Shown here: positions 52,510 to 60,837 of the stretch, one piece after another
Position numbering within the stretch: position 1 is the stretch's first letter
Layout: each line of letters starts with the position of its first letter
Source of the DNA: Halobacteriovoraceae bacterium
GTDB taxonomy: Bacteria > Bdellovibrionota > Bacteriovoracia > Bacteriovoracales > Bacteriovoracaceae
DNA: 64,000 bases
NCBI GenBank assembly: GCA_020635135.1
Contig: JACKAJ010000015.1
Location: 1,550,001 to 1,614,000, forward strand
Reading direction: 5' to 3'
The notes under the pieces: model-generated
Told to the model about the DNA's origin: nothing
The model's input: only the letters and a program-made list of their open reading frames with translations
Databases searched by the model: none
Program-made: the position numbers and the translations under genes

Positions 52510-52956
52510 TCAGATACCCTCTTGGTCAATGGTGGATTTTCTATAGACAATCAAGCCGTCAGTGTTGAATAACCAAAAATCAGTAAAATTTGTCTGAATC
52601 TCTCTCTCTTCATGCTTCCCTGTAAAGGAACCCTCTACGAATACGGAATTTTTGGAGACACTAATTTTATTAATACTATGCTTACCCTTTAGAGATCTAA
52701 CTTCAGTATAGAATTTTTTAATTTTTGACTTAGAACCTAAGTAGAAAGATTCTCCACGTTCATAGATTGCCCTATTAGCAAAAATTTTAAAGACTTCTGA
52801 AAGATGGCCTTGATCGATATCTAAATAATACGTTAGCACTGTTTGTTTGTAATATAATGAAGGTTTTATGAATGGGCGATGGCATTCTTTTATGGCTCCA
52901 AAAGTTTGAATGTTTGAAATTAAGAATAGGAATAATGCCAAGGAAACTGTCTTCAT
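52510..52956 (-). CDS. Exported NTF2/SnoaL-like protein
   Basis: The 148-residue product has a signal peptide (about 1-21) and a domain with the NTF2-like pattern: an opening helix with YYLDID, FANRAIYERG, a G.K.KIKKFY helix, then beta strands VFVEGSFTG and NFTDFWLFNTDGLIVYRKST. It may bind a small ligand or be an enzyme in the periplasm; no catalytic residues can be assigned. Convergent with the YceI gene. Confidence 0.7.
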   Translation of the reverse strand: MKTVSLALFLFLISNIQTFGAIKECHRPFIKPSLYYKQTVLTYYLDIDQGHLSEVFKIFANRAIYERGESFYLGSKSKIKKFYTEVRSLKGKHSINKISVSKNSVFVEGSFTGKHEEREIQTNFTDFWLFNTDGLIVYRKSTIDQEGI

Positions 52957-53101
52957 AAAAATCTAATCGGTCAAATAAGCATTTAAGGTTAGCCCTTTAT
53001 TTGAGAGGTAAATCTTTTTCTATGCTTATAATGAGTTTAGGTAGGTAAATATTTCACCCATCCTTGATTGAATTATTTAACTAGGATAATGAGATTTTAT
53101 T

Positions 53102-53692
53102 ATGCAGCTACAAGTGACAGAAGTTATATCAGGTTCAGCGAGTATTTTTAGTATTTCTTCAATGGGAATCTACTTTATCAATCTAACCAAAGGGAAATCT
53201 ATACCTAATCCAGCGACTTGGATTACATGGCTGGTCATTGGTCTCATTAACCTTTTGACTTATTTTTATCTAGCAAACGGGAATTTTCTTAAAGCTCTAC
53301 CTCTATTATTCGTAGTTGGGGGAATCATTCTTGTTGCAGTTTACTCTTCAGTTAATGGCAAATTTGCAAGACTTAGCACTCTAGATATGATCTGCTTGGC
53401 CGTAGCACTTGTCGTTGGTGTTTTTTGGCAAATAAGTGGTAATCCGCAGACTGCTAATTTGCTTCTTCAAATCGTCTATGTAATTTCATTTATTCCAACT
53501 GTTAATGGACTAAGAAAAAAGGAAATTTTTGAATCATCCCCACCATGGATACTCGCTGTGATAGCCTATTCCTTGATGATTGTAGGAATTATAATGAGCT
53601 GGGGACAAAGTTCATGGATAGAGTTAGTCCACCCTATATTCAATGGAATACTTGGAAATGGTCTGGTCGCCTATTATTCTCTCATCAAATAA
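53102..53692 (+). CDS. PQ-loop-like multi-pass membrane protein
   Basis: The 196-residue protein has about seven hydrophobic segments. Two halves look alike: SMGIYFINLTKGKSIPNPATWITW (residues about 20-43, in parts) and YVISFIPTVNGLRKKEIFESSPPW later, each a helix, a basic/proline loop and a Trp. This is the layout of SemiSWEET/PQ-loop proteins duplicated within one chain. Transport substrate is unknown. It ends 2 bp from the convergent M16 gene. Confidence 0.6.
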   Translation: MQLQVTEVISGSASIFSISSMGIYFINLTKGKSIPNPATWITWLVIGLINLLTYFYLANGNFLKALPLLFVVGGIILVAVYSSVNGKFARLSTLDMICLAVALVVGVFWQISGNPQTANLLLQIVYVISFIPTVNGLRKKEIFESSPPWILAVIAYSLMIVGIIMSWGQSSWIELVHPIFNGILGNGLVAYYSLIK

Positions 53693-53694
53693 TT

Positions 53695-56265
53695 TTAAGA
53701 AGGGCCTGAAGTTACGACAATTTGTTTTTGAGAAAGAAATTTTTTCAAAAACTTATTGAGAGCTTCGGGTTCGATCTTCTTTATATTTTCAACAGTCATA
53801 TCTTCGAAATCGATACCCAGTCCATGCAAAACAGGAATGGAATAGTAATTGGCGAAATCGTCGTTACTTTGAAGTTGGAGATCTTTTTGTCCTACGATCA
53901 TTTTTTTGAGGCGATGAATTTCAGTTTTCTTTAGACCTTTATCTCGGAGTTTATTTAAGATTTTTTCGATGGCCGCAATCGCTTTTTGGGTCTTATCTGC
54001 ACCAGAACCAATATAGATTCCCCAGTATCCAGCTTCGAGGGCGCTGTGGAGAATAGGCTGGGTGGCATAGCAAAGTCCTTGGCGATCACGGACTTCTACG
54101 AAAAGTTCACTTGACTGTCCTGAGAGATAAGCCGTGAGCATTTTGAGATAAATATTTTGTTTGGCATCGAGGGGAAGTCCGGGGAAACCAATGAACACTT
54201 GGGTTTGTTCACGATCAAACTCAATGTGTTCAGTAATATTTTTATCGAGGGTTAATTTATGAGTCGTATAAGGTTTAATCTCTCGCCCTTTGAGCCCTGA
54301 GAGAAAAGGAGTGAGGGCAGTGATAAGATTTTCTAATGGGAGATCTCCACAGTATGTAAAGAGGATTTCGTTGCTTTTTAAATTTTTGTTATGAAGATTT
54401 CTCAAACTCGCTTGAGTGATATTTTGAATAGAGTGTTCATTTCCAGTTAGATCGAGCGCATAAGGATGATCTTTGAAAAGGAGTTTGTTAAATTTTTTAA
54501 AGCATTGTTTTACGGGATCGATCTTAAAGTTTTCGTACATGCGTTTGAGCATCTCAATTTCTAGATTATAGAATGACTCAGGAAATTCAGGGTACAGAAG
54601 AGTGTTGAAAAAATCGTTAACATGTTCTGAAAAGTGCTCTGAAAGACCTTGCATGGTGAGACCATAAGCATTTTTTCCACTAAAACCACTCAGGCTTGCC
54701 GATTTGGTATCGAGTTCAAGCTTGAGATCTTGGTATTTTTTTTCTTTGTTCCCGTAAGTTAATGATTTGGCTATGAAATAGTGGGAGCCACAATTCTCTT
54801 TTGTCTCAAGGGTGAGGCCACCTTTGAGATAAGCGTGAAGCACAAAAGTAGGGATTGCTGGGTTTTGGCGATAAAGGAGATTAATTCCTTCTTTCAACTT
54901 GATCACTTGAACGAGGGGATCGAATTTGGATTTTTTTGAATGAACAGCATATTTTTCAGGTTTAATTTTTTTGATCACAGGATTTAGAGAATCTTTAAAT
55001 TCTTTAATTGCATCACGAATCGAGTCGTGTTCAATTTTCAGAGGAAGCTGAACATTGAAATGAAAGTTTCTTTTTAATATTTCAATGAGAGCTAAGTTGA
55101 CATCTGATAACTGTGCGCTTTTGATTTTTGAAATAAACTCATCCTCACAATAGATGTTACCATTTTGAGCGAATCCATGCCCGAGTGAAAAAGCAAACGA
55201 TTCGACTGATTCTTTTTCATAAATCTTAGAAGCAACATATTGATTTTTAATTTTTGTAAGATCTTCTTCAGTGAATTTATTTTCGAGGACATCAGCAAGA
55301 ACTTCTTTAAATTTTTTAAGAAGTTTATCAAGGTTTTTAAGAGGAAAGGTGAGTTTGATAAAATGCACTCCACCATCATTCATAAACATCGTTGTTCCCG
55401 AAGCATATGTTGCAAGCGAAGAATTTTTCACTAACTCTTTTTGAAGATATGAAGTTTCACCATGGGCTAAGCAATTAATGGCCAAGTCTTCAACGGCACC
55501 ATTTTGAACATCGTAGCGGGGAGCTTGAGTTGTCATGGTAATGGTTACTTGACTGACATCTTTGTTGTGAACGTGAATATGATGTCCATTGGTTTTAATT
55601 TTAAAAGGAGAAAACTTAGTTTTAGATCCTTTGGGTAGTTTATATTTTTTAATGAGAGATTCTAGTTTTTGTTCTGAACTAAAGTCTCCAGTGACTAATA
55701 AGGCTGCATTGTTAGAGTTATAATATTTTTTCCGAAATGCCACTAGCTGGGAGCGAGAAAAACTTTTAATAGTCTTTTCATTCCCTAGAATTGGGTGGGC
55801 ATACTTGCCAGTAAAACTATTTTTTTGAATTTGATGAAAATGAAAATGGCTCGGGTTATCGATGGACCGGCGATATTCTTCAAAAACGACTCCTCGCTCA
55901 GGGACTAGTTCTTCATTTTTAAATTCTGGGTTACAGATCATATCCATGAGAATTTCTAAGCTATGATTTAGATAATTTTTAGGAGAGTTAATGTAATAGC
56001 AAGTATAATCAAAAGAGGTAAAGGCATTAACCTCTCCTCCAAAACTTTCTATTTCATAAGCAATTTTACTACCGGGTCTTTTTTTTGTTCCCTTAAAAAA
56101 CATGTGCTCAAGAAAATGAGCAATACCTAAATCTTTACCAGATTCCAGAGCACTTCCAGCACGAAACCAGAATTGCACACTATTGGATTTCGCTCCAGGG
56201 TAATGGATAAAATAAGTATCGAGACCATTGATAACTTTTTCACTAACTTTTAATTCTTTTCTCAT
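53695..56265 (-). CDS. M16-family zinc metallopeptidase, two-part
   Basis: With the start at 56265 the protein has 856 residues and no signal peptide. The N-terminal half has the inverted zinc motif HFLEH (His50, Glu53, His54) and the third ligand near Glu129 in VFEEYRR. The C-terminal half repeats the fold with the equivalent site changed (SHYFIAKSL), so it is the inactive partner domain in a fused chain. It should degrade peptides in the cytosol or after export by another route. A TATAAT lies exactly 7 bp before the ATG, and no ribosome binding site is visible, so a leaderless mRNA is likely. A longer frame from 56343 would overlap hemW. Confidence 0.92.
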   Translation of the reverse strand: MRKELKVSEKVINGLDTYFIHYPGAKSNSVQFWFRAGSALESGKDLGIAHFLEHMFFKGTKKRPGSKIAYEIESFGGEVNAFTSFDYTCYYINSPKNYLNHSLEILMDMICNPEFKNEELVPERGVVFEEYRRSIDNPSHFHFHQIQKNSFTGKYAHPILGNEKTIKSFSRSQLVAFRKKYYNSNNAALLVTGDFSSEQKLESLIKKYKLPKGSKTKFSPFKIKTNGHHIHVHNKDVSQVTITMTTQAPRYDVQNGAVEDLAINCLAHGETSYLQKELVKNSSLATYASGTTMFMNDGGVHFIKLTFPLKNLDKLLKKFKEVLADVLENKFTEEDLTKIKNQYVASKIYEKESVESFAFSLGHGFAQNGNIYCEDEFISKIKSAQLSDVNLALIEILKRNFHFNVQLPLKIEHDSIRDAIKEFKDSLNPVIKKIKPEKYAVHSKKSKFDPLVQVIKLKEGINLLYRQNPAIPTFVLHAYLKGGLTLETKENCGSHYFIAKSLTYGNKEKKYQDLKLELDTKSASLSGFSGKNAYGLTMQGLSEHFSEHVNDFFNTLLYPEFPESFYNLEIEMLKRMYENFKIDPVKQCFKKFNKLLFKDHPYALDLTGNEHSIQNITQASLRNLHNKNLKSNEILFTYCGDLPLENLITALTPFLSGLKGREIKPYTTHKLTLDKNITEHIEFDREQTQVFIGFPGLPLDAKQNIYLKMLTAYLSGQSSELFVEVRDRQGLCYATQPILHSALEAGYWGIYIGSGADKTQKAIAAIEKILNKLRDKGLKKTEIHRLKKMIVGQKDLQLQSNDDFANYYSIPVLHGLGIDFEDMTVENIKKIEPEALNKFLKKFLSQKQIVVTSGPS

Positions 56266-56272
56266 GGAAAAC

Positions 56273-56278
56273 ATTATA
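56273..56278 (-). promoter_or_regulatory. -10 box of the M16 gene, leaderless
   Basis: TATAAT on the minus strand, with TTCACT 18 bp upstream as a -35. The expected transcription start coincides with the A of the ATG at 56265. The same bases read on the plus strand give TATATC (56275-56280) as a -10 for hemW. Confidence 0.5.
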
Positions 56279-56290
56279 TCGTTAATGCCC

Positions 56291-57406
56291 ATGGAAGTGA
56301 ATTCACTGTATCTGCATTTTCCGTACTGCAAGCATTTGTGCAATTATTGTGATTTTTTCAAGCACAAGCTCCAAGACCAGAGCCAATTAAATAATTTTCA
56401 TCGTTATTTGGAAAACTCTGCAGAGAAGCTCTGGCAGCTGCTCTACGAAAAGGGAGCAAGCCTTTCTGTCCTTGAAACCCTTTATTTAGGAGGGGGGACT
56501 CCATCTTTGTGGGGGGAAGCAGGTGCAAAATTTTTAGAAAAATTTATGCTTGATCGAAAGATATCGTTCAAACCAAAGCATGAATTTACCCTGGAAACTG
56601 ATCCAGGGGCCTGGGAGACTGTAGGGCTCGAGCTTTTTAAACAGCTAGGAGTCAACCGTTTTTCCATTGGGTTGCAGTCATTGGACGCATTGATTTTTCC
56701 TTATCTCGATCGATCCCACACACTTAAGGAATCCCTTGAACTCTTAGAGTTTATGGCTTCCCACCAAAATAATTTTTCTGTGGATTTCATGTTGGGAGTT
56801 CCGCACCCTGAGTTCATTCAAAGAGATATTGAAGGGGAGTTGGAGAGAATTTTAAGTTTTTCTCCCAAACATATTAGCCTTTATATTTTTTCAGTTTCTA
56901 ACAAATACCCTTTATTTTCACTCATCCCCGAAGAATCGCAAATTGCTGAAGAATTTGAGCGAGTCCATCAGTTTTTGACTTCCAAGGGCTTTAATCACTA
57001 TGAAGTTTCTAATTACGCTCTTTCAGGTTTTGAATCAAAACATAATTGGAAGTATTGGGATCAGAAGTCTTATGCAGCACTGGGGCCTTCAGCGGCTGGG
57101 TTGTTAGTGAAGGAAAATGAGGGACTGCGTTTTAAATGGAAGCCGCAGCTCGTTTCAGAGTTCGATGTAGAAGAATTAAGTAGTACTCAGTTACTTTATG
57201 AGAAGCTCTACACATCCTCTCGATCTAACAAAGGTTTTATTCTCTCGGAATTTTTCGATGGAGAGAATTTATTGCAAGCAATGACTGTTGCAAAAAAATA
57301 CCAAGAACAAGGTCTTGGTATTTTTTCTAAAGACAATTTTACTTTTAATTCCCAGGGAATGATTGTGCTCGATTCCCTAGTGCAAAATTTTGTAAATCTT
57401 ATTTAA
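56291..57406 (+). CDS. hemW: Radical SAM heme chaperone HemW
   Basis: The 371-residue protein begins MEVNSLYLHFPYC and has the radical SAM cluster motif Cys13-x3-Cys17-x2-Cys20. Other HemW features are LGGGTPSL, NRFSIGLQSL and HNWKYW. HemW inserts heme into respiratory enzymes; it is distinct from HemN, which has an extra N-terminal segment. ATGs at 56285 and 56228 are alternatives, but the latter lies in the divergent gene. No ribosome binding site is visible. It ends next to the convergent UDG-like gene with no gap. Confidence 0.92.
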   Translation: MEVNSLYLHFPYCKHLCNYCDFFKHKLQDQSQLNNFHRYLENSAEKLWQLLYEKGASLSVLETLYLGGGTPSLWGEAGAKFLEKFMLDRKISFKPKHEFTLETDPGAWETVGLELFKQLGVNRFSIGLQSLDALIFPYLDRSHTLKESLELLEFMASHQNNFSVDFMLGVPHPEFIQRDIEGELERILSFSPKHISLYIFSVSNKYPLFSLIPEESQIAEEFERVHQFLTSKGFNHYEVSNYALSGFESKHNWKYWDQKSYAALGPSAAGLLVKENEGLRFKWKPQLVSEFDVEELSSTQLLYEKLYTSSRSNKGFILSEFFDGENLLQAMTVAKKYQEQGLGIFSKDNFTFNSQGMIVLDSLVQNFVNLI

Positions 57407-59857
57407 CTATTTTCCAAGAGCTTCAAGAAATTGCATAACACCTCCATGTAAAGACATGTTACATTCTGTAAATACAGCACCACCCTCTCGAAGAGATCTC
57501 TTGGCGACTCTTATGAAAGCTTTTTCGAAGTCAGTGAGATCGGGAACTTTTGAGAGATCGTATTTCCCTTGGTCAATTCTTGGATTGGCCCAGTCTGGAA
57601 CCCAAGCACTATAATTAGTTCCAGTGAGATTAACTTTGACCCAAGTTCCCCACTCATCCACGGATTTGATACCGAATTCACGAATAACTGAGTCTCCACT
57701 TCGACCGACCCATACAGGTCGACCATAGGGGATGTGAGTACGAGGAATGTCTTTGATTTTAGGAAGCACAGAATTCTTTCCCTCTGGAATCCACTTGGGA
57801 TTGTCGAATAATCCCAGCTTTTCAACTTGATCGAAGGCTTTCTTATAGTTTTTTATATCGAGATCGATGACAGGCGTATCTTTGATATTAAGTTTTTTGA
57901 TTTGTTCCTGAGCTTGGGGCCCGAGAGCGATGATGAGTTTGGGTTTTTGTTCATTGACAATTTTGTTAACGAGTTTTTCACGCCAAACTTTTGTCTCTCT
58001 AAGTACATGGTTCCAATCATCTTGACTTGCGCCTGTCATATCAAACGGAACAGTCTTGAGAACGAGGTATTTGTCTTCCACGCCAAGCCCATTAAGAAAA
58101 CCATTAAGGCGTTGACCTTCTTCTCCCGACATGGCCACGGCAGAGTAAATACTGTCGTAATCTCCGGGAGCATCACTGAGAATAAAAATTTCAGGAGCAG
58201 CGAATGTACCTCGATAATAACCAAAGGCTCCGTGATCAATGGTGTTTTTAACGTACAGAGCATCTGATCCATTTTTTTGAACACTCATTCCAGGTTTAAC
58301 CTTGAATATTTTTTTGAAATTGAGATTTTCTCTCATGAGATCGGCATAATCAGCTGGAGGACCATCATCAAAGATCAGTGGCATTTCTCTTGAAGGGTGC
58401 CATGGCCAATCATTTTTGGGAATGTCATCACTAGGCCATCCTCCTTTGACTCTAGCAATATCTTCTTTATTTTTGTAGCCATCCACACGGCTGCCAACAA
58501 CGATGGCTTCTGGTTTTCCTGAGACTCTTTTAGAAATAGATTGATTGATTTTTGTTGCATCTGTTTGTCCAAATGCATAGTCAGCGTCAGGGATTTTTCC
58601 TTTCATTTTGTAATCAAACTGTTTTCCACCCCAGATCGTTTCGTTGATGTCGGCTTTTTTATCTATTTCAAAATCCCAGTCGTATTGATCACTGTTTTTA
58701 TACATTAAGAGGCGGTCAGCTTCTCTTTGAAAGCTATCATTGAGTTGCTTGATTTTCTTCGCAATCTTATCCTTATCTCCACCCGCACTGGCAATACTTC
58801 CAGGGTGTGGGAAATTAATGAAGCCAATGCCATGGGTAATTATTTTTGTTTTTTTATAAATGGGTGAATAATATTTTAAGCCTTTGAGACTTTGAGTACG
58901 TTCACCACCTATCTCCATTTTTGAAAGATCGGGACCAAATTGGTATCGGCTAAACATTCCATTTCCATCTGGACCGCCTTTCAGTTTAGCGACGCGATCG
59001 AGAACATCGGGATCGTTCGCTCTGCTCATCAGTTCATTTTGAACTTCACGACTCTTGTAGTTCGGTTCAGCTTCACCGGGTTTTAAAAGAGCGTTTCGTC
59101 CTTTCTCATCGACAGGATAGAAAAAATAATTGTTTCCACCTGCGTAGGCTTTTTTGTATTTAACCATCTGGTAGCGAGCGGCATCTTCGTCTGAAATGGC
59201 AGGAGGAACATAACCACCTCGGCTATTAATATAAGTGGCAAGCGATTCTTTAGCGGCTCCACCAACGGTAGCGATCACGCGTAAAGAATCAGGATTGGCG
59301 TCAATGAGCATATCAAAGTGACGATTTCTAAAATCAACAATAGGAGAAATGAGTGATTGAGATAGAAGATAAGTATCGGGGTTCATGAATTGTCGCCAAA
59401 CCAACTTCCCATCAATTAAGACGGGAGCATAATCGGCGTGTTGGCCAGCAATCGTACTAACATAGGTATTAGTGAAGTGATAACTTCTGTTCACTCCGAG
59501 ATACTCAGCGAGCCCTTGAAGACGCCCACCGGTACCACCTGTAAAAGGGCGGTTAGCGATTTCTGCGATGTGTGTTCCGTCTTGTCCCCAAATTCCCATT
59601 TTAACTTCATTGAAACCTGTTCTTCCCCGGTAAAAAATTGGCCCCCAAATTGGACGGAAGCGAACACCGTTGAGTTTTTTGGAGAGACCTTCCATGTTGG
59701 GGTGGCTGGCGAAGTATTCTAGCCAGGCTCTTCCCACTTCGGTATTCGGGTCGGGACCTCGATCATACGCTCCCGGTGAATAGAGAAATGAGTCTTGGGA
59801 GAATGAGGAAGTAATAAAAAAGAGGAATAAAAAGAGAAATTTGTTAGTGAACTTCAT
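57407..59857 (-). CDS. Exported protein with two uracil-DNA-glycosylase-like domains
   Basis: The 816-residue product starts with a clear signal peptide (about 1-20, cleaved near SFS-QD). Residues 84-210 look like a family 4/5 UDG core: GIWGQDGTH, then NRPFTGGTGGRLQGLAEYLG, a YHFTNTYV strand, and a helix-strand-helix with SLRVIATVGGAAKESL. HPGS at 351-354 resembles the UDG histidine motif, after an insertion of about 140 residues. Residues 555-655 repeat the pattern: FILSDAPGDYD, EEGQRLNGFLNGLG and KLIIALGPQAQEQI. Catalytic positions differ (GQDG and SDAPG rather than GEAPG), so activity is uncertain. The ATG at 59857 has AGGGA upstream; a frame from 59926 adds 23 residues before the signal peptide. 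An exported DNA-base-acting or nucleotide-binding protein would suit a predator, which is inferred. Confidence 0.7.
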   Translation of the reverse strand: MKFTNKFLFLFLFFITSSFSQDSFLYSPGAYDRGPDPNTEVGRAWLEYFASHPNMEGLSKKLNGVRFRPIWGPIFYRGRTGFNEVKMGIWGQDGTHIAEIANRPFTGGTGGRLQGLAEYLGVNRSYHFTNTYVSTIAGQHADYAPVLIDGKLVWRQFMNPDTYLLSQSLISPIVDFRNRHFDMLIDANPDSLRVIATVGGAAKESLATYINSRGGYVPPAISDEDAARYQMVKYKKAYAGGNNYFFYPVDEKGRNALLKPGEAEPNYKSREVQNELMSRANDPDVLDRVAKLKGGPDGNGMFSRYQFGPDLSKMEIGGERTQSLKGLKYYSPIYKKTKIITHGIGFINFPHPGSIASAGGDKDKIAKKIKQLNDSFQREADRLLMYKNSDQYDWDFEIDKKADINETIWGGKQFDYKMKGKIPDADYAFGQTDATKINQSISKRVSGKPEAIVVGSRVDGYKNKEDIARVKGGWPSDDIPKNDWPWHPSREMPLIFDDGPPADYADLMRENLNFKKIFKVKPGMSVQKNGSDALYVKNTIDHGAFGYYRGTFAAPEIFILSDAPGDYDSIYSAVAMSGEEGQRLNGFLNGLGVEDKYLVLKTVPFDMTGASQDDWNHVLRETKVWREKLVNKIVNEQKPKLIIALGPQAQEQIKKLNIKDTPVIDLDIKNYKKAFDQVEKLGLFDNPKWIPEGKNSVLPKIKDIPRTHIPYGRPVWVGRSGDSVIREFGIKSVDEWGTWVKVNLTGTNYSAWVPDWANPRIDQGKYDLSKVPDLTDFEKAFIRVAKRSLREGGAVFTECNMSLHGGVMQFLEALGK

Positions 59858-60211
59858 AAATCCATCCCTGGTTTTGAAAGTTTGAAAAACTATTGGGCGT
59901 ATCCTCATTTCAAATTCTGGCTGCAAAGTCTATTTTTCTTCGCTATAGAAGCATTTTCGTCATCGAATTTTCTGCGACTTAACTTTAGCTAAGCCTCAAA
60001 AATTCGCTCCTCAACTACTCCTCTAACTTGCAAACTAAACTTTTCGCTTCAAAATTTGAAATGAGGATACGCCCTAATAGTTTAGCTAAAATTCAGAGAA
60101 TTCCTAGTTCACTTGAGTAAGCGGTGGGGATTTCCCGACACAACGAGTCTGAATGGGCTAACTACTTGAAATACTAAGTTAAATTTTATGAGAAAAACTT
60201 AAATTCGCAAT
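59858..60211. repeat. Gene-free region with long inverted repeat
   Basis: No gene is seen here. 59895-59916 is the exact reverse complement of 60053-60074 (22 bp), and the match extends outward to about 59887 and 60083 with one unpaired base. The arms are 136 bp apart. It could be a small non-autonomous mobile element or a long hairpin. A GGGATTTCCC palindrome lies near 60131. Nothing else was recognised. Confidence 0.65.
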
Positions 60212-60239
60212 CTTGACATTGATCGCTTCGACACCATTT
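60212..60239 (+). promoter_or_regulatory. RpoH (sigma-32)-like promoter of grpE-dnaK-dnaJ
   Basis: CTTGACA at 60212-60218, a 13-bp spacer and CACCATTT at 60232-60239 resemble the heat-shock consensus CTTGAAA-N13-CCCCATNT. No CIRCE element is visible. The predicted start of transcription near 60246 favours the grpE start at 60277. Confidence 0.55.
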
Positions 60240-60276
60240 TATATTTAGTATGTTTAAGCAAAAAGGTGATGAAAAA

Positions 60277-60819
60277 ATGAATACAGAAGAGCGTGAAGTC
60301 GAGCTAACAAGCGAGGCTGAGGAAGTGGAAGCGAGTGAAGAGCAGCCAGTTGACGAGAAAAAAGAAGAAAAAAAGAGCGATGAGGTCGACTATAAAGAAA
60401 AATACTACTACCTCGCTGCTGAAATGCAAAACTTAAGAAAGAGAATGGAGAGAGAATCATCGCAGTTGGTGAAGTTTGCGAATGAAAATCTCTTGAAAGA
60501 CGTAGTGGACGTTATTGATAGTTTTGAATTGACTGTCAAGGCCTTAAAAGTTGATGAAGACGAGAAAATTAAAAATATCGTCGTGGGGATTGAGATGGTG
60601 AGAAAGCAATTTCTCGATACTTTGGGAAAACATGGATTGCAGAAGGTTGAAACTGAAGGCGAAAAATTTGATCCTAATTTTCACGAAGCTCTCGCGCAAA
60701 TCAAGGATGAAAGTAAAGAAGATATGGATATTGTTTCAGAAGAACAATCAGGTTACGTGCTCAATGGAAGATTATTGCGAGCATCGAAAGTGATTGTTGT
60801 GAACAATTCAAAAGATTAA
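60277..60819 (+). CDS. grpE: Nucleotide exchange factor GrpE
   Basis: The 180-residue protein has an acidic, disordered N-terminus, a long coiled coil (about 40-100, with YLAAEMQNLRKRMERES) and a C-terminal beta domain (FDPNFHEALAQI, then SGYVLNGRLLRASKVIV). It releases ADP from DnaK. The ATG at 60277 has AAGGTG 8 bp upstream; the ATG at 60250 would be almost leaderless. dnaK follows after 18 bp. Confidence 0.96.
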   Translation: MNTEEREVELTSEAEEVEASEEQPVDEKKEEKKSDEVDYKEKYYYLAAEMQNLRKRMERESSQLVKFANENLLKDVVDVIDSFELTVKALKVDEDEKIKNIVVGIEMVRKQFLDTLGKHGLQKVETEGEKFDPNFHEALAQIKDESKEDMDIVSEEQSGYVLNGRLLRASKVIVVNNSKD

Positions 60820-60837
60820 TTTAAAAAGGAGTCTATA

